Below, one piece after another: positions 1 through 5,932 of a stretch of 47,871 nucleotides of DNA. Source of the stretch: a virus; IMG/VR virus record IMGVR_UViG_3300007734_000707, positions 1 through 47,871 of that record. The stretch is one strand, 5' to 3'. Made by a program: the position numbers and the translations under genes. The notes under the pieces were generated by a model. That model worked only from the letters and a program-made list of their open reading frames with translations. It searched no databases and had not been told where the DNA came from. Position 1 is the stretch's first letter. Each line of letters opens with the position of its first letter.

Positions 1-38
1 CGAGACACTCGTGCAACCGACCACTGCTACGCCGAGTC

Positions 39-260
39 ATGGAGCCGCGTGCACACCTAGAACCATCGCACCTCTACGGCCACTGGGGCCACACGCCCTG
101 GCTCCTCCAGATTTTCGGGAAGTCGACACACAGGCGCAAGGTGATCGCGCGGTGTGATGGTGAGGCCGGCAGGTTCAACTGGCAGTACGGCTACAGGTCG
201 ATCTACGGGACCGTGGCGCTTCCGGTGCCGCGCACTACCCCGCCACAAGGTAACCTCTGA
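39..260 (+). CDS. Possible small hypothetical protein at the left edge
   Basis: A 73-residue open frame that stays open to the window edge upstream, so it may be the 3' end of a longer gene. I do not recognise the product and it has no clear motif. No convincing Shine-Dalgarno sequence precedes the ATG. Its TGA stop lies in the spacer of the dispersed palindrome at 250-266, and the next gene starts at 268, which fits a tightly packed operon. It could be a chance frame in GC-rich DNA. Confidence 0.3.
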   Translation: MEPRAHLEPSHLYGHWGHTPWLLQIFGKSTHRRKVIARCDGEAGRFNWQYGYRSIYGTVALPVPRTTPPQGNL

Positions 261-266
261 GGTAAC
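250..266. repeat. Dispersed palindrome, one mismatch
   Basis: GTAACCTCTGAGGTAAC. Directly before the ATG at 268; the right arm serves as its ribosome binding site. Confidence 0.8.
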
Positions 267-267
267 C

Positions 268-570
268 ATGATTACGCCCACCGTCGGCCGCATCGTCTGG
301 TTTCGCGCTAAGCTCCAAGAGGGGCTCCCGCAGGATACGCCGGAGCGCGCGGCGATCGTGGTCGGGGTCCTGGGCGATCGGGCGATCAACGTCCTGGTGT
401 TCGACTTCGACGGCCACGCGGTCCCGATGCTGAACGTCCTTCTTCTGCAGGACGACGACTCGCCGCCGACCGCGGTCAGCTACTGCCAGTGGATGCCGTA
501 CCAGAAGGGCCAGGCGCTCAAGTCCGAGCAGGCGTCCAAATCACCCGCCGCACCAGGAGGCGCCAAATGA
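268..570 (+). CDS. Conserved phage hypothetical protein (TVGRIVWF-type)
   Basis: A 100-residue protein starting MITPTVGRIVWF, with a central beta-rich part and a C-terminal tryptophan motif (CQWMPY). Small phage proteins with a P-T-V/I-G-R-I-V start and a late W are common in proteobacterial phages, but their function is unknown. The ATG directly follows the palindrome at 250-266, whose GAGGTAAC arm acts as the ribosome binding site. The stop overlaps the next ATG by four bases (ATGA). The longer frame starting at 154 is rejected because the start at 268 gives the family-like N-terminus. Confidence 0.8.
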   Translation: MITPTVGRIVWFRAKLQEGLPQDTPERAAIVVGVLGDRAINVLVFDFDGHAVPMLNVLLLQDDDSPPTAVSYCQWMPYQKGQALKSEQASKSPAAPGGAK

Positions 571-791
571 AGGCAGCGTTCGCGATCTACTACCTCGTCA
601 TCGTGGGGCTGAACTCGGAACCGAAGGTCATGCCGCAGTTGGTCTCCAACGCGCGCTACGAGTCGGCGGAGACGTGCGAAGACGCCCGCTTTGAGCGCGA
701 AGCAAATGCGTGGCGTGTGGCGAAGGAAACCTACGGCGAAGACGTGCTCGTGAAAACGATGTGCGACGAAGCGCCGAGTGATCCGGCTTAA
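567..791 (+). CDS. Small secreted or membrane-anchored hypothetical protein
   Basis: 74 residues. The ATG at 567 overlaps the previous stop (ATGA) and has a strong AGGAGG at 555-560. The N-terminus (MKAAFAIYYLVIVGL) is a short hydrophobic stretch like a signal peptide or anchor. Two Cys lie in the mature part (ETCEDA and KTMCDE) and could form a disulphide in the periplasm. No family recognised; the role is unknown. Confidence 0.7.
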   Translation: MKAAFAIYYLVIVGLNSEPKVMPQLVSNARYESAETCEDARFEREANAWRVAKETYGEDVLVKTMCDEAPSDPA

Positions 792-892
792 CAACTTCGG
801 ACGCCTCAACCCGAAAGGGCAGGTCGGGCCCCAACAAGAAAGCTCGGATATGCAGCCCGAGCCGTCCGAATTACGTATTCCCAGAGGTGGCC

Positions 893-1183
893 ATGAAGAT
901 CGACATCCGCCTGCCGCACCTCGGGTACACAGTCAGGATCCGAGGCCCGAAGCCGCATCCAGACGGTAAGCCATCAGCCGCTTGGATTACGCGGGACAAC
1001 GCCGATCGCTGCACGATCTACCTACCGAACAAGCTCACTCCGGGCATGGTGTCGCACGAGCTCGTGCACGCGCTGCAGTACATCTGCGAGGACCGGAACA
1101 TGGAGTTCCTTACCGAGTCAGAGCACACGGCCTACCTCATGCAGTACATGATGAACCGGTGCTTCGGATACACGTTCGGGTAA
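893..1183 (+). CDS. Small HExxH zinc-metallopeptidase-like protein
   Basis: 96 residues from the ATG at 893, which has AGAGGTGG just upstream; a GTG at 887 is a less likely start. H55-E-L-V-H59 matches the HExxH zinc-binding motif, and acidic residues in TESEH (about 75-78) could supply a third ligand. Small phage proteins with the pattern SHELVHALQ followed by E/H-H-x-AY-x-x-QY are widespread and usually annotated hypothetical or metallopeptidase. It sits alone between two short non-coding stretches. Peptidase activity is inferred from the motif only; at this length it would be a minimal enzyme. Confidence 0.75.
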   Translation: MKIDIRLPHLGYTVRIRGPKPHPDGKPSAAWITRDNADRCTIYLPNKLTPGMVSHELVHALQYICEDRNMEFLTESEHTAYLMQYMMNRCFGYTFG

Positions 1184-1270
1184 GTATCCCCAAAGTAACC
1201 ACCAAGTATCACCATAGTATCTATAGAAGTTGAAGACGTTTATACTTGCTCTCGACAGTGTTTGGACTCA

Positions 1271-1284
1271 TGTAGGGCCCTACA
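1271..1284. repeat. Perfect 14-bp palindrome before the 1308 gene
   Basis: TGTAGGGCCCTACA is a perfect inverted repeat with no spacer, 24 bases upstream of the ATG at 1308, in a non-coding stretch (1184-1307). It is unlike the GTTACC palindrome. It could be an operator for the short rightward operon, or chance. Confidence 0.5.
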
Positions 1285-1307
1285 AGATTTCACGGTGGAG
1301 GTTTGCG

Positions 1308-1505
1308 ATGGCGGTTTCCGGTTCAATGGATGGTGGTCGGGCGTTCGCGCTCGACAAAGCTGTGCAAGCAGCCAGCCAGGGAAAAACCGGTGGCGCCCAC
1401 GGCGAACGTCTTCCGATGTCCAACGACGAGATCGTCGAGATGGCCAAGGCGTTCCACGCGTTCTTGGTGCCGGAACCGTCGAACATCATCAAGGCGAGGG
1501 CGTAA
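1308..1505 (+). CDS. Small hypothetical protein
   Basis: 65 residues. The ATG at 1308 has GGAGG seven bases upstream (in GGTGGAGGTTTGCG). A TTG at 1230 in the same frame is rejected because it would read through the 14-bp palindrome and lacks a good ribosome binding site. The N-terminal half is Gly/Ala-rich and the C-terminal half looks helical (DEIVEMAKAFHAFL). No family recognised. Its TAA overlaps the ATG of the next HTH gene (TAATG), so the two are likely coupled. Confidence 0.65.
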   Translation: MAVSGSMDGGRAFALDKAVQAASQGKTGGAHGERLPMSNDEIVEMAKAFHAFLVPEPSNIIKARA

Positions 1506-1786
1506 TGGCGACCGACGCAGCACTTCCGGGGCAGAGCGAACTCCCGCTCCCCGAGACCCAGAACGCCCCCGTCCTCCGCGGCGTGGTTGGCCTCATTACG
1601 CCGGCCGAGCTCGCGCTCGCGATCGGCGTCGCCGAGCAGACGCTCTCCGGCTGGCGCAGCGCCGGGACCGGGCCGAATTTCGTGAAGCTCGGTAAGGGCG
1701 TGTTCTACCGCCTCTTCGACATCCAGACCTGGATCGCCGATAGCGTTACCCGCGTGGTAACGAGCGGCGCGAGAAAGCCGGAGTGA
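1505..1786 (+). CDS. Excisionase/AlpA-like helix-turn-helix DNA-binding protein
   Basis: 93 residues. Residues about 31-80 form a MerR/excisionase-like winged HTH: a TPAELALAIGV helix pair, then EQTLSGWRSAGTGPNFVKLG, then VFYR and a W-containing helix (IQTWIAD). The GTGPxFVKLG-x-x-V-x-YR signature is typical of AlpA/Xis-type regulators. It could be the excisionase, a lysis-lysogeny regulator, or the protein that binds the dispersed palindrome; the sequence does not decide. A perfect palindrome copy (1745-1761) lies in its own 3' end, encoded as V-T-R-V-V-T. It overlaps its neighbours by TAATG and GTGA. Confidence 0.75.
   Translation: MATDAALPGQSELPLPETQNAPVLRGVVGLITPAELALAIGVAEQTLSGWRSAGTGPNFVKLGKGVFYRLFDIQTWIADSVTRVVTSGARKPE
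1745..1761. repeat. Dispersed palindrome, perfect copy
   Basis: GTTACCCGCGTGGTAAC. Inside the 3' end of the HTH gene, encoded as V-T-R-V-V-T. Confidence 0.85.
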
Positions 1787-2088
1787 GCCGCTGCCTAATA
1801 TGCGGACTTCCGCTCCCGTGCCGGGATCACCCGGCGCGGCCCAACCTTTCATTTGCCGGAGGATCTCACTTTGAGCCGAACCCAGAATACGGCCGCGCGG
1901 AAAAAGTCCGCGAAATCACGCCGCAAGAAGACGAAATCGCGGCCAGCCTGACGATCCACAGGGCGGACAAGATGACCACAGTGGGTCGGAAGGCGATAGC
2001 GAACTGGCTCCGGGAACACGCGAAAGCCCTGGAGAAGTACGGTCACGAGTACAGCCCGAGGTTCAGGGGGTCGTACCGCTACCGGTAA
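1783..2088 (+). CDS. Small hypothetical protein with a Cys/His cluster
   Basis: 101 residues from a GTG that overlaps the previous stop (GTGA). The N-terminus has C4, C7, C13 and H15 (CLICGLPLPCRDH), a possible zinc site. The C-terminal half is basic (GRKAIANWLREHAKALEKYG) and could bind nucleic acid or a partner. The run AGGGGG at 2065-2070 near its end is where a -1 slip would lead into the start-less coding stretch that follows. No family name is claimed. Confidence 0.65.
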   Translation: MSRCLICGLPLPCRDHPARPNLSFAGGSHFEPNPEYGRAEKVREITPQEDEIAASLTIHRADKMTTVGRKAIANWLREHAKALEKYGHEYSPRFRGSYRYR

Positions 2089-2342
2089 TCGACTCCAGCA
2101 GGCGACTTGCGGCGAACGATCCCGAAAGCAACGTCGACCTTCATACCGTCGAGGATGTCCTCGAGCGCGCCGGCGATCTAGGGCTGGATAACGTCATCGT
2201 CCTGTCGCAGCGCGGGGACGGGACCCTCGTATTCCTCTGCACATCCGACACGACCGTGGCCGAGGCCAACTGGCTGGCGGACCGACTAAAGCAGTTCATG
2301 CTGTGCCCCGACAGCTTCAAATTCGTGGAACCCAAGTCATGA
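2070..2342 (+). CDS. Conserved small phage protein encoded without a normal start codon
   Basis: This frame is open from 1875 to the TGA at 2340-2342 but has no ATG, GTG or TTG until close to its end. The translated part (90 residues from 2070) looks real: it begins VVPLPVI, has a beta hairpin like VIVLSQRGDGTLVF, and then an EANWLADRLKQFML helix. This matches the plan of a common small phage protein (LPVI start, VVVLG-x-x-x-x-G-x-x-x-F, then WLLE-x-x-K). It follows the 1783 gene in the -1 frame, at the GGGGG run 2066-2070. Either it starts at an unusual codon, it is made by a -1 frameshift from the 1783 gene (about 186 residues fused), or its start has been lost. Confidence 0.55.
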   Translation, partial: VVPLPVIDSSRRLAANDPESNVDLHTVEDVLERAGDLGLDNVIVLSQRGDGTLVFLCTSDTTVAEANWLADRLKQFMLCPDSFKFVEPKS

Positions 2343-2354
2343 TTGGAGACGACC

Positions 2355-2576
2355 ATGCTTCTTGAGGTCAAACGCGACCAGAAATACCCATTCCTGACAC
2401 TGGCGCCGGTCATCGAGGGCACCAAGCCGGTAGAGGTGATTGAGCTGTCCAGCGACGACTTCGCGGACTTCGAGGAGGCGAACCGGAGGTTTGCTGAGTG
2501 GCAGCCCCGGATCTCGGACGCGCCGGCGGTAGAAGTTACCCCTCAAGGTAACTCGTCAGGTCCAAGCCCCGGCTGA
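2355..2576 (+). CDS. Small hypothetical protein at the convergent junction
   Basis: 73 residues from the ATG at 2355, with GGAG at 2345-2348. Beta-rich N-terminal half, then an acidic helix (SSDDFADFEEANRRFAEW). No family recognised. It is the last gene of the rightward left-end operon. Its end overlaps by 21 bases the end of the leftward large terminase gene. The palindrome at 2535-2552 lies in its 3' end, encoded as V-T-P-Q-G-N. Confidence 0.65.
   Translation: MLLEVKRDQKYPFLTLAPVIEGTKPVEVIELSSDDFADFEEANRRFAEWQPRISDAPAVEVTPQGNSSGPSPG
2535..2552. repeat. Dispersed palindrome, perfect copy (spacer 6)
   Basis: GTTACCCCTCAAGGTAAC. At the convergent junction just outside the terminase gene end. 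Confidence 0.85.
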
Positions 2577-4043
2577 AACGGGCTTAGAGGCCACGCGGCG
2601 ACGCCTCAGCAGGTGCCGGGCCATCAGCTCGCCCATCCTCCCGTGCGCCGTCAAACACACATACTGCAGTGCATCAACGATGTCGGAGAACGGATGCGTC
2701 TTCGACGGCAGTGGCTTGCGCACGCCGGCGCGCGTCTTGGCGTAGCGGTAGCCGCCCGCCAGTGCCCGGATGAGGACAGGGCATCGAACCTTGTCGATGA
2801 GGATCTTACCCCCGCCGTCCGCCTGGCCCAGTAGCCAGCTCTCTACAGCGCGCAGCCGCGGGTCGATGTCATTTGTCGGCGCCGGGAACGCTGCGAAGCC
2901 AAGCCGCACGAGCGCGTCGAACGACGTCTCTTCGCCGATGCTCTCCTTGGCCATGCCCGCCGGATCGCCGATCATCGCAACAGGCTTGCCCAGATAGCGT
3001 TCGCCAAGCAGCACAGGGCGCACGGCGCGGTCGATGTGGAGCTCCAGCCCGATGCCCTCAGCGATGATTTCTTCCAGCACGAGCAGCCGGCCGCGGTGGT
3101 CGACCTGACAGATGAGCGAGCAGGGGTCACGCCCGAAGTCCTGCCCGATGAGCAGCGGCAGGCTGTTAACCGGCTCCAGCTCATCAACGACATGGAAGGC
3201 GCTCTTGAAGCTTTCGCGGAACACAGCCGAGCCCGACGGGTCATCGCCAAACTGGGCGTGCACGTAGCGCCGCACCCAGTCGATGCCGTTGGAGCGCGCC
3301 AGGCGCTCGTAGTATTTCCGGCCTTGCGCAAGGCGCGCCGGATCGTCGAGCGGCAGCTTGAGCGTCTCGGGGGTCTGTGTCAGCCAGTTGAGGTTCTCAG
3401 CGATCTCCTCGAGACCGCCGGGCTGGATGAAGATGTCCCAGTCCTCCGGCTTGTTGTCGACCATGAACTTGTGCCAGTCGCTGCCTTCAGCGGGCATGTT
3501 CGTGTCGACGATCAGGCCAAACCAGGTGGCGCCGCCCATAGCAGCGGAGGGGTAGCGGCCGCAGCGGCCGGCGATCGGATCGAGCAGGTTGACGCTGATC
3601 TCGATACCTTCCGAGATCCAGGCACCCGTGAGCTGCATGGACAGCAGGCGTCGCTGGTCTTCGAGGTCCTCGAGTGGGATCAAGATCCACTCGGACCGGA
3701 CGTCGCCAATCTCAATGAAAATCGTGTTCTCGGACACCTTGAACGAGCACATGCCCGTCAGCCACTGCGTAATGTCCTTGAGAACGGTCTGCTTGAGCTG
3801 GCTGAGGGTCTGGCGAAGGATCGCGAAGCGGGTGTATCGCAGGCCGTCAGGCGCCTTCGCCTGCTCGCACGCGCGCCGGAACAACTCGAAAATACAGGCG
3901 GTGGTCTTGCCGGAGCCGACCGGTCCGGCGATCAGCCGGCCGAAATAGTCGCTCTTCATGAACAGAGCGCACGTCGGAGGCGCGTCGTAGTTGATCTCGC
4001 GCATCCCGAAAGCGGTGGTCCCCAGAAATCCCGCTTTACTCAC
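2556..4043 (-). CDS. terL: Terminase large subunit (ATPase and nuclease)
   Basis: 495 residues, the usual length for TerL. It packages DNA into the prohead and cuts concatemers. Walker A is at about 40-47 (GPVGSGKT), and the LTGAWISEG segment (138-146) is where the catalytic Glu after Walker B is expected. The C-terminal half is an RNase H-fold nuclease: GQDFGRDP (D302), LVLEEI (about 322-326), MIGDPAG (D360) and a late HPFSDIVDALQY that supplies the last acidic residue. The start is a GTG overlapping the end of the upstream metallophosphoesterase by eight bases. It is transcribed leftward, away from the portal gene. Confidence 0.93.
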   Translation of the reverse strand: MSKAGFLGTTAFGMREINYDAPPTCALFMKSDYFGRLIAGPVGSGKTTACIFELFRRACEQAKAPDGLRYTRFAILRQTLSQLKQTVLKDITQWLTGMCSFKVSENTIFIEIGDVRSEWILIPLEDLEDQRRLLSMQLTGAWISEGIEISVNLLDPIAGRCGRYPSAAMGGATWFGLIVDTNMPAEGSDWHKFMVDNKPEDWDIFIQPGGLEEIAENLNWLTQTPETLKLPLDDPARLAQGRKYYERLARSNGIDWVRRYVHAQFGDDPSGSAVFRESFKSAFHVVDELEPVNSLPLLIGQDFGRDPCSLICQVDHRGRLLVLEEIIAEGIGLELHIDRAVRPVLLGERYLGKPVAMIGDPAGMAKESIGEETSFDALVRLGFAAFPAPTNDIDPRLRAVESWLLGQADGGGKILIDKVRCPVLIRALAGGYRYAKTRAGVRKPLPSKTHPFSDIVDALQYVCLTAHGRMGELMARHLLRRRRVASKPVSAGAWT

Positions 4044-5292
4044 GCTCCACCGAGTCGAGGATCATCGCGTTGACGCGGCTGAACTCCCCTACCTCCTTGT
4101 GGTACGTGATCGCCTGCACGCTGCGACCCGATAGAAAGCCCTTGCCGTAGTGCCAGGAGTCGCATGGGATCGGGGCCTGGTGCGCCTCGCAGATGCACCC
4201 ATTGAGCTCGGTCGCCAGCTTTTCCTTGTGGTGGACGTGGAAGCCGTGCGCGTAGCGCGCGCGGGTAACTCCCCACATCTCTGGCCGGCGCGCAGCCATA
4301 ATCGAGGGCAGATCCCTGAGCTTCGCCAGGTGCCCGTGCGTCGCGGCGAGCATCGTGATGCCGAATTGCTCGAAGTAGAACAGCGACGGATCGAGGTCTA
4401 CCGTGACGCGCTTGTCGTTGCGATACCAGGCCGACAGGAAGTAGGCGATGGCAACGCACGCTTCCTCGTCGTGGTTGCCCTTCAGGATCCGGATCGTGAG
4501 ATGCTTGTGCCGGCGCAGAGCCGCATCCGCGGTGCGAACCATAAGCCGACAGGCCATGTCGACGACCTTCTGGTAGCGCCCGTCGACGTCGAGCACGTTG
4601 CCGGACTTGGCTGTGGTGTTTTCGCCCGTGTTGGCGTGCAGGAGATCGCCGCCGCCCAGGATGACCGCCCTGGCGCTGCACGGCGCTCGTGAGATGACGT
4701 CTTCGATCGCGGTGCCGATGACGCGCTCGGCGATTTTGACGTCCCAGTTAAAGTCGACCTCGTGACCCCAGGCGAACATCCCGATATGCCAGTCATTGCA
4801 GGGGATTAACGTCAGGAGCTTCGCGTCTACGTTGGCCGGCTGCTTGGAAGCTTTCGCCGCGGGCTTGAACTTCTTGAAGGCGGCAGCGATGCCATCGACG
4901 AGCGCCTGCGGGTCGCGCGCGCCGGGTCGCCCCATGACATGCTGGTGTAGGATCCGGCCTTCGGCGTCGAGCAGCGCGGTGACGCCCTTGAGGGCTAGTC
5001 CAGGCGGCATCTCGAACACAGGCCCCGGAGCCTTCATCTGCTTGACCGAGGTGCCCTTCATCTCGCCTTTGGGGCCGAGCTGCGTGGACGTACTCTTGAT
5101 CTCAAAGCCGGGGAGGACCGGCGCGAACCCCAGGCGGCCCTCGGCGGCAGCCTGCTGCGCCCGCTTATAGCGATCGGAGAATGACGACGGCGCGATCCCG
5201 AGCGAGTCGGCAGCAGCCTTTTGGTTGCCGTATTTGGTGTAGGCGGCGATCGTCTCGGCGAGCTCAGTGTCGGTGTTCTTCCGGAGATCCAT
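4036..5292 (-). CDS. Calcineurin-like metallophosphoesterase with N-terminal HTH
   Basis: 418 residues from the ATG at 5292, chosen because GAGGAG lies five bases upstream; a GTG at 5298 is part of that signal. Residues about 8-45 look like a homeodomain-like or terminase-small-type HTH (NQKAAADSLGIAPSSFSDRYKRA). The phosphoesterase domain carries the full metal-ligand set: D167-x-H169 (NDWHIG), GGGD (about 213-216), GNHDE (272-276), H319 (THGH) and H-x-H (GFHVHH, about 350-355). It probably acts on DNA or nucleotides. Lying between the two terminase genes suggests a role in packaging or DNA processing; that is inference. Confidence 0.85.
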   Translation of the reverse strand: MDLRKNTDTELAETIAAYTKYGNQKAAADSLGIAPSSFSDRYKRAQQAAAEGRLGFAPVLPGFEIKSTSTQLGPKGEMKGTSVKQMKAPGPVFEMPPGLALKGVTALLDAEGRILHQHVMGRPGARDPQALVDGIAAAFKKFKPAAKASKQPANVDAKLLTLIPCNDWHIGMFAWGHEVDFNWDVKIAERVIGTAIEDVISRAPCSARAVILGGGDLLHANTGENTTAKSGNVLDVDGRYQKVVDMACRLMVRTADAALRRHKHLTIRILKGNHDEEACVAIAYFLSAWYRNDKRVTVDLDPSLFYFEQFGITMLAATHGHLAKLRDLPSIMAARRPEMWGVTRARYAHGFHVHHKEKLATELNGCICEAHQAPIPCDSWHYGKGFLSGRSVQAITYHKEVGEFSRVNAMILDSVERE

Positions 5293-5294
5293 AT

Positions 5295-5825
5295 TCACTC
5301 CTCGTTGTGTTCGTCGCCGTCGTCGTCACCCATATCGTCGGCGACGTGGACGGCTTGCCCCTCGATTACCTTTGAGGGTAACTCCTTCACAATCTTAATT
5401 TTCTTGTCAGCGCCCAGGTTGATCGTGACGCTGAAGCGTTCGCCTACGACGCCTCCACCATCTGGCCGTTCGTTACCCATACCGGCGATCCGGGCGAGCA
5501 GCTTCACGACTTCGGTCTTGGCGCTGAGTAGTTCTTTCGGGTCGTGGATGCGGGCGTTTGCCTCGAGCAGCCACTCTTCGAGCAGGGCGCTCGACTTTAA
5601 TTTTGTCCGCTCGTGCGTGTTGCCGGCGGCTTCCCAGGCGGTGACTTCGCTCTCTAGCAGACGGAGAAAGCGAGGGTCGAGCTTGAGCTTCTCCCAGTCG
5701 CTCGCCGTGAGTTGATTGTTCTTGAGAATAGTTTCGATGCTGTTCAGGTCCATCGCGATTTCGCGAGCGATGCGCAGAAACTGCACGTCGGTCGAATACG
5801 AAACCGGAAGACTATCTGAACCCAT
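5295..5825 (-). CDS. terS: Probable terminase small subunit
   Basis: 176 residues, first gene of the leftward packaging operon. The body is helical (IETILKNNQ, DWEKLKLDPRFLRLLESEV, TKLKSSALLEEWLLEAN, AKTEVVKLLARIAGMG), followed by a beta strand (FSVTINLG) and a very acidic C-terminal tail (DDMGDDDGDEHNEE). I saw no clear classical HTH; the assignment rests on position, size and helical character. It starts 42 bases from the -10 of the leftward promoter at 5867-5895. The palindrome at 5365-5382 lies in its 3' part. Confidence 0.65.
   Translation of the reverse strand: MGSDSLPVSYSTDVQFLRIAREIAMDLNSIETILKNNQLTASDWEKLKLDPRFLRLLESEVTAWEAAGNTHERTKLKSSALLEEWLLEANARIHDPKELLSAKTEVVKLLARIAGMGNERPDGGGVVGERFSVTINLGADKKIKIVKELPSKVIEGQAVHVADDMGDDDGDEHNEE
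5365..5382. repeat. Dispersed palindrome, one mismatch (spacer 6)
   Basis: ATTACCTTTGAGGGTAAC. In the 3' part of the small terminase gene. Confidence 0.75.
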
Positions 5826-5866
5826 TTTTACTTTCCGGATACCAAACTATTCTTGCGTAAACGCAG

Positions 5867-5895
5867 GCTATACTTTATCAGCAGGGTTATGTCCA
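5867..5895 (-). promoter_or_regulatory. Leftward sigma70-like promoter for the terminase operon
   Basis: Read on the minus strand: TGGACA (5895-5890), a 17-base spacer, then TATAGC (5872-5867). This matches the consensus at five of six and four of six positions with ideal spacing. Transcription would start near 5860, about 35 bases before the ATG at 5825. A clear rightward promoter for the portal operon was not found in this divergent region (5826-5932). Confidence 0.6.
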
Positions 5896-5913
5896 GAAAT
5901 GCTTGGACGTCGA

Positions 5914-5930
5914 ATTACCTCACAGGTAAC
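5914..5930. repeat. Dispersed palindrome, one mismatch
   Basis: ATTACCTCACAGGTAAC. Directly before the portal TTG start; in the divergent control region. Confidence 0.8.
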
Positions 5931-5932
5931 CG

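Noticed and set aside
1230-1307. TTG start for the 1308 gene
   Set aside because: No ribosome binding site, and it would cross the 14-bp palindrome; the ATG at 1308 has GGAGG.
3036-4073. Rightward frame of 345 codons opposite the large terminase gene
   Set aside because: A shadow frame; the terminase motifs on the other strand are clear.
5853-5881. Rightward promoter TTGCGT-N17-TATCAG before the portal gene
   Set aside because: The -35 matches only three of six bases; not convincing enough to list.
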